Shown here piece after piece: positions 41,554 through 47,107 of a DNA stretch of 47,107 bases. The position numbers and the translations under genes were made by a program. Source of the DNA: Deferrisomatales bacterium (GTDB taxonomy: Bacteria > Desulfobacterota > Deferrisomatia > Deferrisomatales > JARGFW01); assembly GCA_029211085.1 (NCBI GenBank), contig JARGFW010000014.1, positions 1 to 47,107 on the forward strand. The letters run 5' to 3'. Numbering within the stretch: position 1 is the stretch's first letter; the number at the start of each line of letters is the position of its first letter. Under the pieces are notes generated by a model. It worked only from the letters and a program-made list of their open reading frames with translations, ran no database searches and was not told where the DNA came from.

Positions 41554-42843
41554 TCACACCTCCACCAGCAGCCGCTCGGGATCTTCCACCAGGGCCTTGA
41601 TCCGCGCCAGGAACTGCACCGCCTCCCGGCCGTCGACGAGGCGGTGGTCGTAGCTCAAAGCCACGTACATCATGGAGCGCACCACGATCTCTCCGTCCAC
41701 CACCACCGGGCGCGGTTCCACCTTGTGCAGTCCCAAGATGCCGCTCTGGGGGTAATTGAGGATCGGAGTGCTGAGGAGCGACCCGAACACCCCGCCGTTG
41801 GTTATGGTGAACGTGCCCCCTTCCATGTCCGAGAGTTCCAGTTTGTTGTCCTGGATGCGGGTCACGAACCCGGCGATCGCCCTCTCGATCTCGGCGAAGC
41901 TCAGGTGATCGGCGTGACGCACAACCGGCACCACCAGACCCCGGGCGGCGCCCACCGCCACACCCACGTGGTAGTGGTGGTTCTGCACCATGTCGCCGCC
42001 GTCGATGAACGCGTTGAGCTGGGGAAACTCCGCCAGGGCCTCCACCACCGCTTTGACGAAGAACGAGGTGATCCCGAGTTTGACCCCGTAGCGCTTCAGG
42101 AACGCGTCCTTGTAGCGCTCGCGCAGGGACATCACCTCCCCCATGTCGATCTCGTTGAAGGTGGTGAGCATCGCCGTCGAGTGCGCCGCCTGGAGCAGGC
42201 GCTCGGCGATGCGCTTGCGGATCGGGCTCAGGGCCTTGCGGGTGACCCCCTCGGCCCGCCCCGCAGTTGTGGCAGGTGCAGCCTGCGTTGCCGGCGCAGC
42301 CCGGGTGGCCGGTGCCACGGCGCGGGTGGACTCCAGGTGCAGCAGCACGTCCCCCTTGGTGATGCGGCCCCCGGGGCCCGTGGCCCGTATCGCGGCCGGG
42401 TCGAGACCGTGCCCGGTCACCAGGCTGCGCACCGCCGGCCCCAGCCCCTGCAAGGTTTGAGGCGCGGCTGGCGCAGGCTCCGGCGCCGCGGGGTCTTCGG
42501 CCCGGGGCTGGGCCGGGGCAAAAACCGATGGGTCCTCCGCCAACGGCGCCGCCGCCTCGGGGGCCTGTGCCTGTGGCGGCCCCGCGGCGGGCTGCGCCCC
42601 CTCGGTCGCCCCCACCCGGATCTTCCCAACCACGTCGCCCACGGCCACGGTGCTCCCCGCCGGCACCAGGATCTGCACCACCCCGGCCGCCTCGGCGGGT
42701 ATCTCCAGGGTGACCTTGTCGGTCTCGAGCAGGAGCAGGGCTTCGTCAGCGCCCACGGTGGCCCCGTCGGAAACGAACCACTCGGCCAGCAGGGCCTCCT
42801 GCACGGACTCCCCTCCCTCGGGGATGCGGATGTCGAGTTCCAT
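41554..42843 (-). CDS. sucB: 2-Oxoglutarate dehydrogenase E2 (dihydrolipoyl succinyltransferase)
   Basis: The 429-residue protein has an N-terminal lipoyl domain with the modified Lys in ETDKVTLEIPA. A long Ala/Pro/Gln linker follows, with a peripheral-subunit-binding domain (VRSLVTGHGLDPAAIRATGP), another Ala-rich linker, and the acyltransferase catalytic domain ending with SYDHRLVDGREAVQFL (His and Asp of the HRxxDG motif). It moves the succinyl group from E1 to CoA. The ATG at 42843 follows AGGATT. A 368-base gap with hairpins separates it from sucA. Confidence 0.96.
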   Translation of the reverse strand: MELDIRIPEGGESVQEALLAEWFVSDGATVGADEALLLLETDKVTLEIPAEAAGVVQILVPAGSTVAVGDVVGKIRVGATEGAQPAAGPPQAQAPEAAAPLAEDPSVFAPAQPRAEDPAAPEPAPAAPQTLQGLGPAVRSLVTGHGLDPAAIRATGPGGRITKGDVLLHLESTRAVAPATRAAPATQAAPATTAGRAEGVTRKALSPIRKRIAERLLQAAHSTAMLTTFNEIDMGEVMSLRERYKDAFLKRYGVKLGITSFFVKAVVEALAEFPQLNAFIDGGDMVQNHHYHVGVAVGAARGLVVPVVRHADHLSFAEIERAIAGFVTRIQDNKLELSDMEGGTFTITNGGVFGSLLSTPILNYPQSGILGLHKVEPRPVVVDGEIVVRSMMYVALSYDHRLVDGREAVQFLARIKALVEDPERLLVEV

Positions 42844-43211
42844 CTGGAATCCTCGTGAACAGTGATCGGTGAACAGGCACTCACCCCCTCCATGGGGTTC
42901 GTCCTGCGGGCGGGCCTGCGGCCCGTGCGATTCCGCCGTCCTGCGGAATCGTGAACGGTGGACGGGTTGAGGCCAGGACTCCAAGCTACGAACACCAAAC
43001 TGGCGGTGAGAGGTGGGGCATCCCCCGCCTCTCACCCCTTCACCCTTCCCCGCGGTCGGGGGTGTTGCCAAGGCCCGCTCGGGGCGCACCTTCAGAAAAC
43101 TGCTGGAGCAGAGCATGCAGCCCGCCCCGCCAGACCTGCTCGCAACCACCCCTACACCATCTAGACCCTCACCATTCCGAGCGAATTGCGAGAACACCCC
43201 CCGGCCGCCCT
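42844..43211. other. Structured sucA-sucB spacer, no gene
   Basis: No credible reading frame is seen. The spacer holds a short period-7 tract (GTGAACA, GTGATCG, GTGAACA at 42855-42875; GTGAACG, GTGGACG at 42951-42964). A perfect hairpin GATTCCGC/GCGGAATC has a 6-base loop (42929-42950). A stronger one has 9-bp arms, GGTGAGAGG (43005-43013) and CCTCTCACC (43028-43036). They could attenuate or process the transcript between E1 and E2. Confidence 0.7.
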
Positions 43212-45923
43212 CTACCCCCCCAGGGCCTCGGCCAGGATCGCCTCCTGCTCCTGGCGGTGGATGAACGGGAAACCGGTGGCCGGGCTCGCCGCAGCGGGCC
43301 GGCCGATGTAGTGGCCCGGGCGCCCCAGGGCCTCCTCCAGGCGCGGGGCCAGGAAGCGCCACCCCCCCATGTTCTCCGGCTCCTCCTGCACCCAGCACCA
43401 CTCCGGCGAACTCTGGCACGCCACGTCGGCGGCCCGCAGCTGCTCCAGGGGAAACGGGTAGAACTGCTCCAGGCGCAGCACCGCCACATCGCCGGTGGCG
43501 GTTTCCCGGCGCCTTTTGAGGAGGTCGTAGTACACCTTCCCACTGCACAGCAACACCCGGCACGGCGCCGTGGCCGCGGCTTCGGGGTCGGGAAGCACCT
43601 CCTGGAACGACCCCCGGGCCAGGGCGCCCAAGTCGGAGATCACCTCCGGGTGGCGCAGCAGGCTCTTGGGGGTCAGCACCACCAGGGGTTTGCGGAACGG
43701 CCGCATCACCTGGCGGCGCAACAGGTGGAAGTACTGGGCCGGTGTGGTGGGCTGGCACACCTGGAGGTTGTCCTCGGCACACTGCTGCAGGAAGCGCTCG
43801 AAGCGGGCCGTGGAGTGGTCCGGGCCCTGCCCCTCGTAGCCGTGGGGCAGCAGCAGGGTCACCCCATTGGCGCGCTGCCACTTGGCCTCGCCGCTGGTCA
43901 GGAACTGGTCCACGATCACCTGGGCGCCGTTGGCGAAATCCCCGTACTGGGCCTCCCACAATACCAGGGACGCCGGGTCCACCGCCGAGTAGCCGTACTC
44001 GAACCCCAGCACACCGGCCTCGGAAAGCGGGCTGTCGAACACCTGGAACCCCGCCCCCTCCCCGGCCACCCCGGCCAGGGGGCAGTGGGTGGCCCCGGTC
44101 TCGGTGTCGAACCACACGCTGTGGCGATGGCTGAAGGTGCCTCGGCGGCTGTCCTCGCCGCTGAGCCGTACGGTCACCCCCTGCTCCACCAGGGTGGCGA
44201 ACGCCAGGGCTTCGGCGCCCGCCCAGTCCACCACGCTGTTCTCCTCCATGGCCTGCTGGCGGCGCTCGAAGATCCGGGCCAGCTTGGGATGCAGGGAGAA
44301 CCCTTCGGGTACCTCCAGCAGGCGCCGGTGCAGCGCCAGCAACTGCTGCTCGTCGCGGCCCGTGTCCACCGCGTCGTGGCTGTAACGGCTGCCGATCCCC
44401 TCCCAGCCGTTCCACTTCACCGGAGGCACCCACACGCACCCCTCCCCCCGGGCCGCCTCGTGGCCCGCGCTCAGCGCCCGGTCGGCCGCCTGCTCGGCAT
44501 GGGCCACCGCGTCCCCCTCGAGCACCCCCGCGGCCACTAGTTCCTCCCCGTACTGCTGGTACAACAGGGGTCGCTCGCGGATGCGGCGGTACATCAGGGG
44601 CTGGGTGAAGTACGGCTCGTCCCCCTCGTTGTGGCCGTGGAGGCGATAGCACACCAGGTCGAGCACCGCATCCTTGCCGAACGCCGTGCGGTACTCCAGG
44701 GCCAGGCGCCCGGCGTGGAGCACCGCCTCCGGGTGCTCGCCGTGGACGTGGAAGATCGGCACCATCAGCATCTTCGCCAGATCCGTGGCGTAACGGGTGG
44801 AACGGGCGTCCTCCGGCAGGGTGGTGTAGCCGATCTGGTTGTTGAGGATCAGGTGCAGGGTGCCGCCGGTGGCGTACCCTTCCAGGCGGGCCAGGTTGAG
44901 GGTCTCCGCCACGATCCCCTGCCCCGGGAACGCCGCGTCGCCGTGGATCAGCAGCGGCAGCACCCGGCGGGGCCCGTCGGGGCCGAGGCGGTCCTGGAAC
45001 GCCCGGGCCACCCCCTCCACCACCGGGTTCACCGCCTCCAGGTGGCTGGGGTTCTCGGGCATGATCACCCGCACGCTGGCACCGCCCCCCACCGCCACGT
45101 CACCGGCGTAGCCGGAGTGGTATTTCACATCGCCCCCTCCGGGCACCCCTTCGGGGTCGTAGCTGGCCTCGAACTGGCAGAACAGCTCGTGGTAGCTCTT
45201 ACCCAGCAGGTGCACGTGCACGTTCAGCCTGCCCCGGTGGGCCATGCCCAACACCACCTTCTCCACCCCGTGGCCGGCGGCGTCGCGGCACAGGGTGCGC
45301 AGCAGGGGCAGCAGCACCTCGGCTCCCTCCAGGGAGAAGCGCGTCTGGCCGAGGTAGCGTTTGTGCAGGAACTGCTCGAAACGACTGGCCTTTACCAGTT
45401 CTTCCCACACCTCCCGGCGCAGGTCTTCCGGAAACGGCGTGCGGTTGCCGGTGCCCTCCATGCGCGCGCGGAGCCACTCGCGCTCCTGGGGGTCCTGCAG
45501 GTGCATGTACTCCACCCCGACCGAGCGGCAGTAGGTCTCTCTCAAGGTGCTCAGCACCTGCCCCAAGGAGACGGCGTCGGCGCCAAACTCCGGGGCGAAC
45601 ACCGCCCGGTCCAGGTCCGCCGGAGTCAGGTCGAAGGTCTCCAGGGCCAGCAGGGGGTGGGAGGTGGGACACGCCGCCAGGGGGTCGAGGCACGCCAACA
45701 GGTGGCCCAGATCCCGGTAGCGGTAGATCAGCCGTTCGGCCCGGGCCTGCAGGGCCAGGTCGCCCGCCGCGCCCGCCACGGTTCCGGCCTCGCTGCGCGC
45801 CAGGCCCAGTTCGAAGCCCTGGAAGTAGGCCCGCCACTCCGCGGACACCTGATCGGGCTCCTGCTGCCAAAGCGCGTACTGGGCGTCCACCAGCTCCGCA
45901 CTCCCTGCTCCCAGCAAACTCAT
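43212..45923 (-). CDS. sucA: 2-Oxoglutarate dehydrogenase E1 component
   Basis: The 903-residue thiamine-diphosphate enzyme decarboxylates 2-oxoglutarate and succinylates SucB. It has the SucA-type N-terminus (ELVDAQYALWQQEPDQVSAE with WRAYFQGFELG), the RLIYRYRDLGHLLACLDPLA helix, catalytic-domain HRGRLNVHVHLLGKSYHELF, and SGYAGDVAVGG. TDP/Mg motif GDAAFPGQGIVAET and C-terminal WVQEEPENMGGWRFL are present. The length is normal. The ATG at 45923 follows GGAG. It begins the sucA-sucB-lpdA cluster, a central TCA-cycle function. Confidence 0.97.
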   Translation of the reverse strand: MSLLGAGSAELVDAQYALWQQEPDQVSAEWRAYFQGFELGLARSEAGTVAGAAGDLALQARAERLIYRYRDLGHLLACLDPLAACPTSHPLLALETFDLTPADLDRAVFAPEFGADAVSLGQVLSTLRETYCRSVGVEYMHLQDPQEREWLRARMEGTGNRTPFPEDLRREVWEELVKASRFEQFLHKRYLGQTRFSLEGAEVLLPLLRTLCRDAAGHGVEKVVLGMAHRGRLNVHVHLLGKSYHELFCQFEASYDPEGVPGGGDVKYHSGYAGDVAVGGGASVRVIMPENPSHLEAVNPVVEGVARAFQDRLGPDGPRRVLPLLIHGDAAFPGQGIVAETLNLARLEGYATGGTLHLILNNQIGYTTLPEDARSTRYATDLAKMLMVPIFHVHGEHPEAVLHAGRLALEYRTAFGKDAVLDLVCYRLHGHNEGDEPYFTQPLMYRRIRERPLLYQQYGEELVAAGVLEGDAVAHAEQAADRALSAGHEAARGEGCVWVPPVKWNGWEGIGSRYSHDAVDTGRDEQQLLALHRRLLEVPEGFSLHPKLARIFERRQQAMEENSVVDWAGAEALAFATLVEQGVTVRLSGEDSRRGTFSHRHSVWFDTETGATHCPLAGVAGEGAGFQVFDSPLSEAGVLGFEYGYSAVDPASLVLWEAQYGDFANGAQVIVDQFLTSGEAKWQRANGVTLLLPHGYEGQGPDHSTARFERFLQQCAEDNLQVCQPTTPAQYFHLLRRQVMRPFRKPLVVLTPKSLLRHPEVISDLGALARGSFQEVLPDPEAAATAPCRVLLCSGKVYYDLLKRRRETATGDVAVLRLEQFYPFPLEQLRAADVACQSSPEWCWVQEEPENMGGWRFLAPRLEEALGRPGHYIGRPAAASPATGFPFIHRQEQEAILAEALGG

Positions 45924-46495
45924 GCCACCCCACTCCTTGTATGCCGTCACCGAGAGGCCGTGCCACGGCCAACGCGCCCGCCCAGGGTACCCGCGAACGG
46001 CGCGGGCGCAAACGCACCCGGCGCCACCGACCAAATGCTGACCACGAGAGAATACATTGCCTCGCACGGCGCAACCAGGGCAGAAACAGGACGGTTCACC
46101 CCCGGGGACGGCCACGCGGCGGGTCCCGCCGCCCCGTGAAACCGGGCGACTCCGTATCCACGCCGCCCCTGACCACAGGGGCGGCGGCACGGAGCCCGGT
46201 CGGCGACCTCCCGGCACGGAAGAGCCTTCGGCGCCATACGGGACCGAGTGCCGATGATGGGCGGGGAACTGCCTCCCACGGCTGGCAGCCGAGGGGATGC
46301 GGCAGCAACGGCACCGCGACAGGAGGACCGGCACCCGGTCCCTGGGGAACCCACCGACGGATATGCGCCCCCCCGCGGCGTGGTGAAGTGGGCGCCGCAC
46401 GTCGCCACTCCGGGAGAAGATCGACCCCGGCTGCGCGTTCCAGCCGATCCGGGCTGCAGGGTTGTTGCGCGGTAAATGCACACCCGTGGGCCAGG
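45924..46495. other. Noncoding region upstream of sucA
   Basis: No convincing gene is seen in these 572 bases. It contains a perfect 11-bp hairpin, CGCCGCCCCTG (46161-46171) and CAGGGGCGGCG (46176-46186), with a 4-base loop. A -10-like TATTCT exists on the minus strand around 46050, but no good -35 accompanies it. The stretch may hold the sucA promoter and leader. Confidence 0.55.
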
Positions 46496-46714
46496 TCAGG
46501 CGTGTGAGAGGATCTCCCGCGCCCGTTTCGGCTCGTTTGGGAACAGATCCTGAGGAATCCCGTCCTTCCCCAAGGACTGGAAGACCACGTATCTGGCGCA
46601 AACGGCGTAATTGCTCCGGCAATACTGGTCTTTCAGTATCTCCGTGGACAGGGGCATAGCACCCATCTTCTCCTGGAAAAACGCGCACTCACGCAAACGG
46701 GGACATTCGTGCAT
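46496..46714 (-). CDS. Small cysteine-rich protein
   Basis: This 72-residue protein starts at an ATG behind GAGGAGG. It reads MHECPRLRECAFFQEK, then DQYCRSNYAVCARYVVFQ and a C-terminal PQDLFPNEPKRAREILSHA. Four cysteines are arranged C-x5-C, then C-x5-C followed by Ala-Arg-Tyr, a pattern I associate with small uncharacterised proteins and fused domains of deltaproteobacteria and relatives. They may bind a metal or iron-sulfur cluster. A longer upstream frame to 47011 is not supported. It lies between the sucA leader and the divergent patatin-like gene. Confidence 0.7.
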   Translation of the reverse strand: MHECPRLRECAFFQEKMGAMPLSTEILKDQYCRSNYAVCARYVVFQSLGKDGIPQDLFPNEPKRAREILSHA

Positions 46715-47070
46715 GCCGCCCTCCTCGTGCAGGGATCTCAGGGGTGATCCCCGCGGTGATTCCGGTGGGTGTCGTGCCCAGAGGAACAGGAAACGGTAAA
46801 GAGTGCACCGACCACCCCTCAAAACCCAGCCCTGGGAACCGAAAACAACCCATACGCAACGAACGGCGAGCTTGCAACGCGACCCGCGTCTCCTGCCTCG
46901 GCAACCTGCCGCCGGCTCCAGACCGGGATGTTCTGCGGCGCCGGTTGCGTCCGCAAGGACAGCGGTGCGGTCGATCGGAAACAACCTTTCAAGAAGCGTT
47001 CCAGCCGGCAACGCGCTATGCTCTCAGCTGGCGCAACCCACCCCGCAAGACGACGACCGGGAGGAACTCC
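46715..47070. other. Divergent intergenic region, no gene
   Basis: These 356 bases between the small Cys-rich gene and the patatin-like gene show no credible coding frame. TATGCT at 47018-47023 could be a -10 for the rightward gene, without a clear -35. The base composition is slightly AT-richer in the middle (46790-46870). Confidence 0.45.
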
Positions 47071-47107
47071 ATGCGCATCGGCCTGGCACTCGGCAGCGGA
47101 TCGGCCC
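47071..47107 (+). CDS. Patatin-like phospholipase (5' end only)
   Basis: Only 12 codons are inside the window. They read MRIGLALGSGSA behind GGAGGA, which matches the N-terminus of RssA-type patatin-like phospholipases, where GLALGSGSARG is the oxyanion-hole strand. The GxSxG and DGG motifs lie outside the window, so the call rests on the N-terminal signature alone. Confidence 0.6.
   Translation, partial: MRIGLALGSGSA

Noticed and set aside
41554-44652. A 1032-codon minus-strand frame extending sucB into sucA
   Set aside because: The upstream part is the out-of-frame shadow of sucA; the ATG at 42843 starts a complete lipoyl domain.

Overview
This is a strongly GC-rich (roughly two-thirds G+C by eye), gene-dense chromosomal window from a Gram-negative bacterium. 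Evidence for Gram-negative: at least five lipoprotein signal peptides, a TonB-type energy transducer, LpoB- and LPP20-family lipoproteins, and an RpoH-type sigma factor. RhlB, GlnS, a fused chorismate mutase/prephenate dehydrogenase, MglA/MglB-type proteins, a multihaem cytochrome c and an indolepyruvate:ferredoxin oxidoreductase together suggest a deltaproteobacterial-grade or deep proteobacterial lineage. I cannot name the genus. Most genes lie on the minus strand in tight operons with many ATGA or GTGA stop/start overlaps and frequent GTG or TTG starts. I see no rRNA, tRNA, CRISPR array or intact insertion sequence.

Layout. 1-1.5 kb: 3' end of iorA plus iorB (+). 1.5-7.7 kb (-): bioY with a candidate BirA operator, an HD-GYP phosphodiesterase, tyrA, a flavodoxin-fold reductase and glnS. 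7.9-9.9 kb (-): a K+ channel and a Na+/Ca2+-type exchanger. 10.1-11.4 kb (+): rhlB behind a good promoter and a 5'-UTR palindrome. 11.5-16.4 kb (-): phoH-tsaD-ksgA-thrB-lipoate ligase. 16.7-20.4 kb (-): aminotransferase, DUF1178 protein, SPASM-only protein, cysteine desulfurase. 20.6-21.8 kb (+): an unknown small protein and a TonB-like protein. 21.8-25.5 kb (-): orphan Hpt protein, UbiV-like U32 protein, a broken integrase, mobB, moeA. 25.7-29.2 kb (-): a four-lipoprotein operon (LPP20, LpoB, COG3014, LPP20). 29.3-36.7 kb (-): rpoH-xseA-REC/HisKA-roadblock-MglA, then pcm, a GGDEF-like membrane protein and a coiled-coil lipoprotein. 36.9-39.9 kb (-): PilZ protein, FAD oxidoreductase, multihaem cytochrome. 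40.1-45.9 kb (-): sucA-sucB-lpdA. The right end holds a small Cys-rich protein and the first 12 codons of a patatin-like phospholipase.

Functional themes. The sucAB-lpd cluster encodes the 2-oxoglutarate dehydrogenase complex, and the lipoate-ligase-family gene could serve its lipoyl domain. Several genes belong to signalling through c-di-GMP or phosphotransfer (HD-GYP, GGDEF-like, PilZ, Hpt, REC-HisKA) and polarity or motility (MglA, roadblock). The most unusual items are a SPASM protein without a radical-SAM cysteine motif next to a cysteine desulfurase, a receiver-HisKA protein with no ATPase domain inside an MglA/roadblock operon, three intergenic elements built of 9-nt units with complementary arms, and a perfect 17-bp inverted repeat inside bioY.
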